From NCBI GenBank assembly GCA_016286595.1, contig JAEETR010000094.1, positions 1 through 5,074 of the forward strand: 5,074 nucleotides of DNA, read 5' to 3'. The translations under genes and the position numbers were made by a program. A model generated the notes under the pieces. It worked only from the letters and a program-made list of their open reading frames with translations. It searched no databases and was not told where the DNA came from. This document shows, in pieces, positions 1 to 5,074 of this stretch (its first letter is position 1; every line of letters begins with the position of its first letter). Source of the DNA: Oscillospiraceae bacterium (GTDB lineage Bacteria > Bacillota > Clostridia > Oscillospirales > Oscillospiraceae).

Positions 1-314
1 GCGCCGGTCAGGGCCCTTACGGCGGCGCCTCTGCCCAGCTCCAAGCGGTCGTAGCCGGAAGCGAAACGAAGATCGTCAAGACCGGCCATTGCCCCGGCCG
101 CTTTTGCCGCGCTCTCGTCCAGCTTCGAGGATACGTGTTCCTCCATGGCGGCGATCTTCCCCTCCCCGGCCTCCGTGACGCCGGGGACGTAGGTGCCCTC
201 GATATAGGCAAGGGAAACAAGCGGGTCGGACGCGCTGCCCGCGTTCCCCGCCGCCGCCGATGTCAGGCACACCATGAAGGCCGATATTAGGATGAACGAT
301 ACGAGTCTTTTCAT
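1..314 (-). CDS. Small secreted protein of unknown function, N-terminal 104 residues (3' end outside window)
   Basis: The frame read leftward from the ATG at 314-312 has no stop up to the window edge, so the C-terminus is missing. The protein begins with a classic export signal: basic MKR, a hydrophobic core (about residues 4-20, LVSFILISAFMVCLTSA) and small residues AAAGNAGSA, with probable cleavage after A22 or A28. The mature part starts SDPLVSLAYIEGTYVPGV, followed by a charged, Ala-rich probably helical stretch (about residues 50-82) and then YDRLELGRGAAVRALTG. The SDPLVSLAYI start resembles small secreted proteins I associate with clostridial genomes, but I know no function for them. 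The start was chosen because it gives the complete signal peptide and sits just downstream of a good promoter; no Shine-Dalgarno sequence precedes it. It is transcribed divergently from prmA. Two other frames on this strand are also open here but lack these properties. Export is likely; the function is unknown. Confidence 0.78.
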   Translation of the reverse strand, partial: MKRLVSFILISAFMVCLTSAAAGNAGSASDPLVSLAYIEGTYVPGVTEAGEGKIAAMEEHVSSKLDESAAKAAGAMAGLDDLRFASGYDRLELGRGAAVRALTG

Positions 315-320
315 GGCTAC

Positions 321-349
321 ATTGTAGCACGGCGCCGGCATAATATCAA
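321..349 (-). promoter_or_regulatory. Sigma-A-type promoter of the leftward secreted-protein gene
   Basis: On the minus strand there is a -35 box TTGATA (349-344), a 17-nt spacer and a -10 box TACAAT (326-321), preceded by TGC, which fits an extended -10 (TGn). Only 6 nt separate the -10 box from the ATG at 314, so the predicted transcription start falls at or within a base or two of the start codon. The mRNA would then be leaderless, or nearly so. Confidence 0.75.
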
Positions 350-383
350 CCGACTAAATATCCCTCCGCCTCCGTGGGGGAGA

Positions 384-412
384 TTGAATTCCGGCGCGCC
401 CTGTGGTAAAAT
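384..412 (+). promoter_or_regulatory. Sigma-A-type promoter of the prmA operon
   Basis: The -35 box TTGAAT (384-389) and the -10 box TAAAAT (407-412) are separated by 17 nt, and TGG directly before the -10 fits an extended -10 motif. The predicted start is near 419, giving a leader of about 40 nt before the prmA ATG at 459. The -35 boxes of this and the leftward promoter are 34 bp apart, so the two polymerase sites lie back to back. Confidence 0.75.
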
Positions 413-424
413 TTATACGCAGCT

Positions 425-442
425 TTATGCATAACGTTATGC
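425..442. promoter_or_regulatory. Operator-like palindrome and repeated TTATGC element in the prmA leader
   Basis: GCATAACGTTATGC at 429-442 is a perfect 14-bp palindrome. It overlaps a second perfect palindrome, TTATGCATAA at 425-434. The hexamer TTATGC therefore occurs directly at 425-430 and 437-442 (12-bp period) and inverted at 429-434. It lies just downstream of the predicted transcription start and ends 2 nt before the ribosome binding site. It could be a repressor operator, or in RNA a short hairpin (5-bp stem, ACGU loop) next to the Shine-Dalgarno sequence. The structure is plain in the sequence; the regulatory role is inferred. Confidence 0.5.
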
Positions 443-444
443 GC

Positions 445-451
445 GGAGGAG
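445..451 (+). promoter_or_regulatory. Ribosome binding site of prmA
   Basis: GGAGGAG lies 7 nt upstream of the ATG at 459. It fixes the start codon that gives a standard PrmA N-terminus (MDWLEI). Confidence 0.85.
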
Positions 452-458
452 AAGGCCC

Positions 459-1397
459 ATGGACTGGCTTGAAATAACCCTGAACGCCGCACCGGAGGAG
501 CTGGACGGTCTCACAGACAGGCTCACCGGTCTGGGGGTGGAGGGCATAATCACTGAGGACGCCGCCGTTTATCAGGAGTTCCTCGAAAACAACCGCCAGT
601 ACTGGGACTACGTGGACGAGTCGGTGATGGAGTCCGTAAAGGGCGTATCCCGCCTGAAGTTTTATCTTGAGGACTCCCCCGCCGGAGCCGCCCAGCTGAA
701 GGATCTCTCCGCCTGCCTGCCCGGCTATGAGCTCATCTCCCGAAAGGTAAAGGACGAGGACTGGGAGAACAACTGGAAGCAGTACTACGATCCCATCAAC
801 GTGGGAGAAAGGCTCCTGATCGTGCCCCAGTGGCTGGACACGCCGCCCCACCGTGACGACGCGGTGGTGCTCCGCCTCGACCCGGGCCTCATATTCGGCA
901 CCGGCTCCCATCCCACCACGAAGATGTGCCTTGAGATGCTGGAACGGCTGGAAGTGGATAACAAAACGGTCCTCGATCTCGGCTGCGGCAGCGGGATACT
1001 GTCCATCGCCGCGCTGCTGCTGGGCGCGTCCGGGGCCGTGGGCGTGGACATAGACGACAAGGCCCCCGCCGTGGTGATGGAGAACGCCGCCTTCAACGGC
1101 ATCACCGGCGACACGCTTTCCGTATTCGCCGGGGACGTGCTCTCCCCCTCCGGGGCGCAGAGGCGTCTGCAGGGCAGGACCTTCGATATAGTCCTCGCCA
1201 ACATCGTCGCGGACGTGATAATCGCCCTGTCCGGCAAGGCCATGGAATACACGGCCCCGGGAGGGATATTCGTCTGTTCCGGCATCATAGAAGGCCGGGA
1301 GGACGAGGTGGAGACGGCACTGAAAAACGCCGGGTTCACCGTAAAGGAAAAGCATTCGAGCGAGGGCTGGTTCGCCTTTCTCTCGGTAAGGGAGTAA
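459..1397 (+). CDS. prmA: Ribosomal protein L11 methyltransferase PrmA
   Basis: This cytoplasmic SAM-dependent enzyme methylates ribosomal protein L11 (trimethylation of lysines and the N-terminus in E. coli); it is usually not essential. The 312 residues match the family's usual length. The N-terminal substrate-recognition domain (about 1-95) is followed by the family linker motif DEDWENNWKQYYDP (99-112), then PGLIFGTGSHPTT (142-154), typical of PrmA. SAM-binding motif I is VLDLGCGSG (171-179), the acidic ribose-binding segment is VGVDID (194-199), the N-x-x-A-type motif IV region is LANIVADVI (246-254), and the C-terminus carries SGII (274-277) and EGWFAF (302-307). The start is supported by GGAGGAG and a promoter ending at 412. 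It is the first gene of the operon, and only 3 nt separate its stop from the next start. No rsmE or dnaJ, frequent partners in Firmicutes, follows it here. Identification is secure; methylation of L11 in this organism is inferred from the family. Confidence 0.97.
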   Translation: MDWLEITLNAAPEELDGLTDRLTGLGVEGIITEDAAVYQEFLENNRQYWDYVDESVMESVKGVSRLKFYLEDSPAGAAQLKDLSACLPGYELISRKVKDEDWENNWKQYYDPINVGERLLIVPQWLDTPPHRDDAVVLRLDPGLIFGTGSHPTTKMCLEMLERLEVDNKTVLDLGCGSGILSIAALLLGASGAVGVDIDDKAPAVVMENAAFNGITGDTLSVFAGDVLSPSGAQRRLQGRTFDIVLANIVADVIIALSGKAMEYTAPGGIFVCSGIIEGREDEVETALKNAGFTVKEKHSSEGWFAFLSVRE

Positions 1398-1400
1398 GCC

Positions 1401-2429
1401 ATGATTAAAAACCGCAGAATAAAACTGATATCCGCGCTGCTGCTGACCGCGGCGATACTGATATCCGCCCTGCCCGCCGCCGCGCTGGCCTATGAGCACG
1501 ACCCACGTCTCAACGACCACGCCATGGCGGACGTAACGGCGGACCCCGACGCCGTCTTCGGCTTTGCCCCCGGTCCCGACGGGAGTCTCGCCTCCTACGC
1601 CGGTTACGACTGGGACGACCCCGACGCCGTGGCCGGGTACAGGCAGGCCCGCATCGACTATTTCATGAGCTACGCCGAGATGTACGCGCTGCTGGACGAG
1701 ATGACCGCCCGGGGCTGCACCGTCGAGGAGACGGCACGGGCCGTCAGCGCAAAGCGCAACGAGCTGCGCATGGCCGCCTACGACGGCGACCCGGAGGGTC
1801 TTGCGAAGCTGAAGGAGCGCAATCTTCAGCGCTACGGCCACGAGGAAGGCCCCCTGCCCGACGAGCTGTACGAGCAGTACGGCTCCTGGGAGGCCGTCAT
1901 CGAGAAGGCCTTCAGCCACAACTCCGGCATGGACGCCTGCGTGGGTCTTTATGACGAGTACTACGACTACTACATAGCCTTCGGATATATTCAGGACGAG
2001 CAGGTCGCCCCCGTCAGCCGGGAGTACGCGGTCACCGCCCTGGTCGAGGCTCTCGGTCTCGGCGGCGGTGAGGACGCCCTTTCCGGCTTCACCGACGGCG
2101 CCGAGGCCAGCCCGTGGAGCGTTGACGCGCTCAACGCCGCCCTCGGCGGGGGCGTCGTCATCGGCTGCGGCGACGGTACCCTGCAGCCCCGCAGGACCAT
2201 AACGCGGGCCGAAGCGCTCGTCATCATATCCCGGTGCCTTCCCTCTCTGGACGCGGCGGCGGAGGCGCCTGAATTCACCGACGTCCAGGCATGGGCCCGG
2301 GCGGACGTTGACCGCCTTGCTGCCGCGGGGGTAGTCCTGGGCTACGGCGACGGCAGGCTCGGCGCCGACGACCCGCTGACCGTCGCCCAGCTGCGCACGC
2401 TTATACAGCGGCTTGCCGCCCTGCGCTGA
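1401..2429 (+). CDS. Secreted S-layer homology (SLH) domain protein with an uncharacterised N-terminal domain
   Basis: This is a 342-residue exported protein, probably held at the cell surface by binding of SLH modules to wall polymers. The signal peptide has a basic MIKNRRIK, a hydrophobic core (about 9-28) and a likely cut after ALA at residue 30, before YEHDP. Residues about 45-195 form one acidic, aromatic-rich domain (YDWDDPDAV, EETARAVSAKRNELR, YGSWEAVIEKAFS, GMDACVGLYDEYYDYY). Its wording resembles clostridial SLH proteins I recall, but its function is unknown to me. The C-terminus has a partial SLH unit (205-220, SREY) and two fuller ones starting FTD at 230 and 292. Only the first of these keeps the canonical TRAE (268-271); the last has TVAQ (327-330). 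No enzymatic motif is apparent. The Shine-Dalgarno sequence (AAGGGAG, 1388-1394) lies inside the end of prmA, so translation may be coupled. Class is confident; role is not. Confidence 0.9.
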   Translation: MIKNRRIKLISALLLTAAILISALPAAALAYEHDPRLNDHAMADVTADPDAVFGFAPGPDGSLASYAGYDWDDPDAVAGYRQARIDYFMSYAEMYALLDEMTARGCTVEETARAVSAKRNELRMAAYDGDPEGLAKLKERNLQRYGHEEGPLPDELYEQYGSWEAVIEKAFSHNSGMDACVGLYDEYYDYYIAFGYIQDEQVAPVSREYAVTALVEALGLGGGEDALSGFTDGAEASPWSVDALNAALGGGVVIGCGDGTLQPRRTITRAEALVIISRCLPSLDAAAEAPEFTDVQAWARADVDRLAAAGVVLGYGDGRLGADDPLTVAQLRTLIQRLAALR

Positions 2430-2450
2430 AACGCGCCCAAACTCTCCGAC

Positions 2451-2457
2451 AGGAGGT
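2451..2457 (+). promoter_or_regulatory. Ribosome binding site that sets the start of the nucleotidyltransferase gene
   Basis: AGGAGGT lies 6 nt before the ATG at 2464. It decides against the longer in-frame start at 2413, which would overlap the SLH gene and add 17 residues without family resemblance. Confidence 0.88.
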
Positions 2458-2463
2458 ATTACT

Positions 2464-3210
2464 ATGGAAAAAAGACATGATCTCAAGGCCGTGGTGCTGG
2501 CCGCGGGAAAGGGCACCCGCCTCAACTCCGACGGCGCGGGCATACCCAAAGTCATGCGCACCGCCGCGGGCCGTCCCCTCATCAGCTACGTGCTGGACGC
2601 TCTCCCCGTTGCCGGGAAGGACGTGATAATCGTAGTGGGCTACATGCGCGAGCAGGTCATCGCCGCCTTCCCGGACAACGAGTTCGCCGTTCAGGAGGAG
2701 CAGCGGGGCACCGGCCACGCCGTCATGTCCGCCGCCCCGGCGCTTAAGGGCTTTGAGGGCGACGTTATCGTCTGCTGCGGGGATATGCCCCTTGTCACCC
2801 CCGCCACCTATGCCGCCATGGCGGAGGAGCACCGCAGAAGCGGCAACGCCTGCACCATACTGTCCGGTTACATGGACGAGCCCGGCTCCTACGGCCGCAT
2901 CGTGAGGGACGATGAGGGCAATTTCCTAAGCATCACCGAGGCCCGGGACTGCACCCCCGAGCAGCTTGAGATAAACGAGATAAATTCCGGGCTCTACGTT
3001 TTCGACTGCAGAAAGCTCCTTCACAGTCTGGGCGACGTCTCCACCGACAACGCCCAGGGTGAATACTACCTCACCGACGTACCGGCCATAATGCTGCGCC
3101 GGGGCTGGAAGGTGGGCGTGTGCGCCCGGGACCTGGGCGACGAGCTGATGGGCGTGAACACCATGCAGGAGCTTGAAAAGGCGGAGAGCATCATAAAGGA
3201 GGGGCGCTGA
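2464..3210 (+). CDS. Stand-alone sugar-1-phosphate nucleotidylyltransferase, GlmU N-terminal type
   Basis: This cytoplasmic enzyme likely joins an NTP and a sugar-1-phosphate to give an NDP-sugar plus pyrophosphate. The closest match I recognise is the uridylyltransferase half of GlmU (UTP + GlcNAc-1-P). Visible motifs are nucleotide-binding LAAGKGTRL (12-20) with lysine PKV (K29), QEEQRGTGHA (77-86), metal-binding GDMPL (D107), YGRIVRD (143-149), the sugar-binding region with E159 and EINSGLYVF (172-180), NAQGEYYLTD (196-205) and GVN (N232, matching the second metal ligand of GlmU). It ends at 248 residues, where bifunctional GlmU continues into a left-handed beta-helix acetyltransferase of about 200 residues; none follows here. 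It has 34 nt to the SLH gene upstream, and its stop overlaps the next start. UDP-GlcNAc synthesis is plausible but another substrate is possible, so no symbol is given. Confidence 0.92.
   Translation: MEKRHDLKAVVLAAGKGTRLNSDGAGIPKVMRTAAGRPLISYVLDALPVAGKDVIIVVGYMREQVIAAFPDNEFAVQEEQRGTGHAVMSAAPALKGFEGDVIVCCGDMPLVTPATYAAMAEEHRRSGNACTILSGYMDEPGSYGRIVRDDEGNFLSITEARDCTPEQLEINEINSGLYVFDCRKLLHSLGDVSTDNAQGEYYLTDVPAIMLRRGWKVGVCARDLGDELMGVNTMQELEKAESIIKEGR
3196..3202 (+). promoter_or_regulatory. Ribosome binding site of the PfkB-family kinase gene
   Basis: AAGGAGG, inside the end of the nucleotidyltransferase gene, lies 7 nt before the ATG at 3210. That ATG shares its A with the preceding TGA (TGATG), an arrangement typical of coupled translation. 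Confidence 0.85.
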
Positions 3211-4151
3211 TGGCAGTGACGGGCGAGGTCGTATGCGTGGGTCAGGCGCTGGTGGACTGCATCATCACCGGCGGCATATCCACGGGCAAGGCCGGTTCCA
3301 TAACCCTCAATCCCGGCGGCGAGGCCCTCAACGAGGCCGTGAACGTGGCCAGGCTGGGCCATATGGCCTCGCTGGTATGCGGTCTGGGGCACGACGCCGC
3401 GGGCCATATGCTGGCCGTTGAGGCCTTCAACAGCGGCGTGGATATGAATCTGGCCGTCATCTCCCCTGCCGCCACCACGCCGGTGACGCTGCTGCTGGTG
3501 GACGAGCGGGGCGAGCGGCAGTCGGTACAGTCCGACGCCCACGCGCTTGAGTTCTTCCACCCCGACGCCGGACAGTTCGCCGGGGCAAAGGTTGTCACCA
3601 TGGCCAACCTGTTCCGGGCGCCCTTCATCGACAACGACGAGAGCGCGTCGTTTGCCCGCACCGTAAAGAAGAACGGCGCCGTCCTCGTGGCGGACACCAA
3701 GATGCCCAAGGGCCGCCAGGCAGCCATGGACGAGCTCAAAGACGTGTTCCCCTATATCGACTACATCTTCCCCAACGAGACGGAGGGGGCCTACTATACC
3801 GGCAAAACCGAGCCGGAGGACATCATATCCGTATTCCGGGACGCCGGCGTGAAGAACGTTCTCCTCAAGACGGGCAGCCGCGGCTGCTTCGTCAGGACCG
3901 ACGACGAGTACTTCCACGTCCCCGCCTATGACGTGAAGGTGGTGGACGGTATCGGCGCGGGGGACGCCTTCTCCGCCGGGTTCATCTGCGGCCTGCTGGA
4001 GAAGATGGACGTACATCGGTGCTGTGAGCTGGCCACCGCCTGCGCCGCCATCTGCATAGGCAGCAAGGGCGCCACCTCCGGTCTTCGCAGCCGGGCACAG
4101 GCCGACGCGTTCATGGCCTCCGGCGCGAAACGCCGGGAACGGCTTTTCTGA
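3210..4151 (+). CDS. PfkB/ribokinase-family carbohydrate kinase
   Basis: This cytoplasmic ATP-dependent kinase probably phosphorylates a sugar or sugar acid. Its 313 residues match the family's usual length. The N-terminal substrate-binding motif is NPGGEALNEAVNVARLG (34-50), the GG-x-x-x-N-x-A form also seen in fructokinase and 2-keto-3-deoxygluconate kinase relatives. PNETE (188-192) is the N-x-x-E metal/phosphate motif, KTGSRGC (220-226) lies in the ATP-binding part, and the PfkB signature DGIGAGDAFSAGF (246-258) carries the catalytic base D252 and the anion hole. All key elements are present, so the enzyme should be active. The exact substrate cannot be read from sequence; ribokinase, fructokinase, KDG kinase and nucleoside kinase relatives share these motifs. 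It is the last gene of the operon, coupled to the nucleotidyltransferase and followed by a strong terminator 11 nt after its stop. The pairing suggests sugar activation, but this is inference. Confidence 0.93.
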   Translation: MAVTGEVVCVGQALVDCIITGGISTGKAGSITLNPGGEALNEAVNVARLGHMASLVCGLGHDAAGHMLAVEAFNSGVDMNLAVISPAATTPVTLLLVDERGERQSVQSDAHALEFFHPDAGQFAGAKVVTMANLFRAPFIDNDESASFARTVKKNGAVLVADTKMPKGRQAAMDELKDVFPYIDYIFPNETEGAYYTGKTEPEDIISVFRDAGVKNVLLKTGSRGCFVRTDDEYFHVPAYDVKVVDGIGAGDAFSAGFICGLLEKMDVHRCCELATACAAICIGSKGATSGLRSRAQADAFMASGAKRRERLF

Positions 4152-4162
4152 AAAAACATAAT

Positions 4163-4197
4163 AAAAGAGCCGGAGCGCTGCGCTCCGGCTCTTTTTT
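4163..4197. terminator. Bidirectional intrinsic terminator between the convergent operon and clpC
   Basis: A perfect inverted repeat pairs 4163-4177 with 4181-4195: a 15-bp stem, GC-rich in its upper part (GAGCCGGAGCG), with a 3-nt CTG loop. It ends in TTTTTT at 4192-4197 on the plus strand. Read on the minus strand, the stem is followed by TTTTATTATGTTTTTT, so it can also end the clpC transcript. It lies in the 56-nt gap between the two stop codons. Confidence 0.93.
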
Positions 4198-4207
4198 CGG
4201 AAGGGCG

Positions 4208-5074
4208 TCAAGTCGCGGCGGTCATCTCCGCCGTATCCATGCATATCTCCCCGTCACGGACGGTTATTCTGACGCTGTCGCCGGCCTTCACCGTGCCGTC
4301 CAGCATCTTCTCTGCCAGCACGTCCTCCACCGCGGACTGTATGGTGCGCCGCAGGGGCCTTGCGCCGTAGACGGGGTCGAAGCCCCGCTTCGCAAGCTCG
4401 TCGGTGACGTTATCGTCCCAGGTGACGGTTATGCCCATGTCGGCTACCCTGGCGGCGACCGTGCGCATCATGTTGGCGGCGATGGTCTTTATCTCCTCCC
4501 GGGTCAGCTGGTGGAACACGATGATATCGTCCACACGGTTGAGGAATTCCGGGCGGAAGGTCTGCTTGAGTTCGCCCATCACCAGTTCACGGATGCGCCG
4601 GGCGCTTACAATGTCGCTGCCGGAGGCAGCGAAGCCCAGCGGGGCGGCTTTGTCGGTGATGTTTCTTGCCCCCACGTTGGAGGTCATGACGATGACGGTA
4701 TTCTTGAAGTCCACCCGCCTGCCCTGGGAGTCGGTGAGGACGCCGTCGTCCATTATCTGCAGGAGGATGCCCCACACGTCGGGGTGAGCCTTCTCTATCT
4801 CATCGAAGAGCACCACGGAGTAGGGATGTCTGCGCACCTTTTCGGTGAGCTGTCCCCCCTCGTCGTAGCCCACGTAGCCCGGGGGCGATCCGATGAGCCG
4901 GGAAACGGTGTGCTTCTCCATGTACTCGGACATGTCTATGCGCACCATGGCCCCCTCGTCGCCGAAGAGCGCCTCGGCCAGGGCCCGGCAAAGCTCCGTC
5001 TTGCCCACGCCCGTGGGACCCAGGAAGAGGAAGGAGCCCATAGGCCGCCGGGGGTCCTTGAGACCTACCCTGCC
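4208..5074 (-). CDS. clpC: ATP-dependent Clp protease ATP-binding subunit ClpC, C-terminal 288 residues (5' part outside window)
   Basis: ClpC is a hexameric AAA+ unfoldase that feeds proteins to ClpP, often through adaptors such as MecA; it acts in the cytoplasm in protein quality control and stress. Only the second AAA+ module (D2) and C-terminus are visible; the frame is open to the edge (visible start GRVGLKDPRRP). Counting from there: Walker A GPTGVGKT (19-26), pore-loop GYVG (66-69), Walker B VVLFDE (87-92), sensor 1 TSN (131-133), arginine finger in FRPEFLNR (R180) and sensor 2 GARPLRR (237-243). The segment MEKHTVSRLIGSPPGYVGYDEGGQ reads as ClpC, not ClpB (which usually has IGAPPGYVGYEEGG). 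LGF (146-148), in the insert after sensor 1, sits where ClpC has its VGF ClpP-docking loop, supporting partnership with ClpP. It converges on the operon and shares its terminator. The usual ctsR-mcsA-mcsB neighbours would lie outside the window. Confidence 0.95.
   Translation of the reverse strand, partial: GRVGLKDPRRPMGSFLFLGPTGVGKTELCRALAEALFGDEGAMVRIDMSEYMEKHTVSRLIGSPPGYVGYDEGGQLTEKVRRHPYSVVLFDEIEKAHPDVWGILLQIMDDGVLTDSQGRRVDFKNTVIVMTSNVGARNITDKAAPLGFAASGSDIVSARRIRELVMGELKQTFRPEFLNRVDDIIVFHQLTREEIKTIAANMMRTVAARVADMGITVTWDDNVTDELAKRGFDPVYGARPLRRTIQSAVEDVLAEKMLDGTVKAGDSVRITVRDGEICMDTAEMTAAT

Noticed and set aside
76..330. An 84-codon minus-strand open frame overlapping the secreted-protein gene in another phase.
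   Set aside because: It has no signal peptide or domain, its start lies upstream of the predicted transcription start of the leftward promoter, and the overlapping frame gives a convincing exported protein.
359..383. An imperfect inverted repeat (CCCTCC facing GGGGGAG) upstream of the prmA promoter, considered as a terminator or a dispersed repeat.
   Set aside because: Pairing is interrupted and no T-tract follows in either direction, so it is too weak to call from this window alone.
2413..2463. A longer start for the nucleotidyltransferase gene.
   Set aside because: The extra 17 residues overlap the SLH gene and lack family resemblance, whereas the ATG at 2464 has AGGAGGT at ideal spacing and begins close to the conserved LAAGKGTR motif.
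354..2582. A 742-codon open frame on the minus strand, antisense to prmA, the SLH gene and the start of the nucleotidyltransferase gene.
   Set aside because: It covers well-supported plus-strand genes, its product is low-complexity Gly/Val/Arg-rich with no recognisable domain, and GC-rich coding sequence often leaves a long stop-free antisense frame. I found no promoter or ribosome binding site for it.
3066..4244. A 392-codon minus-strand open frame antisense to the PfkB kinase gene.
   Set aside because: It runs through the strong terminator into the end of clpC, overlaps two confident genes and has no domain-like sequence. It is a shadow of GC-rich codon use.

Overview
The window is a GC-rich, tightly packed piece of bacterial chromosome. 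Three things point to a Gram-positive anaerobe of the Clostridia, probably an Oscillospirales-like gut lineage: strong AGGAGG-type ribosome binding sites, a ClpC-type (not ClpB-type) AAA+ unfoldase, and a secreted S-layer-homology protein whose N-terminal domain resembles proteins I associate with that group. The assignment is by inference. I see no tRNA, rRNA, CRISPR, insertion sequence, integrase or phage gene.

Layout. (1) Positions 1-314, minus strand: the N-terminal part of a small secreted protein of unknown function, running off the left edge. (2) Positions 315-458: a 144-base divergent intergenic region with two back-to-back sigma-A-type promoters. One faces left and would give an essentially leaderless mRNA. 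The other faces right and is followed by a palindromic, operator-like element just before the prmA ribosome binding site. (3) Positions 459-4151, plus strand: four closely spaced genes that look like one operon: prmA (ribosomal protein L11 methyltransferase), a secreted SLH-domain protein, a stand-alone GlmU-type sugar-1-phosphate nucleotidylyltransferase, and a PfkB-family sugar kinase. Their junctions are 3 nt, 34 nt and a 1-nt stop/start overlap. (4) Positions 4163-4197: a strong, apparently bidirectional intrinsic terminator. (5) Positions 4208-5074, minus strand: the C-terminal AAA+ module of clpC, converging on the operon and running off the right edge.

How the genes fit together. The last two operon genes could work in sugar activation (phosphorylation, and nucleotidyl transfer to a sugar-1-phosphate), and the SLH protein is a cell-envelope protein, so the operon has an envelope flavour. 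PrmA heads it as a translation-related housekeeping enzyme. The grouping may be no more than shared transcription. I did not find a convincing new biological system. The points most worth a second look are the probable leaderless promoter, the repeated TTATGC element in the prmA leader, the conserved unknown domain of the SLH protein, and the GlmU-like enzyme that lacks the acetyltransferase half.
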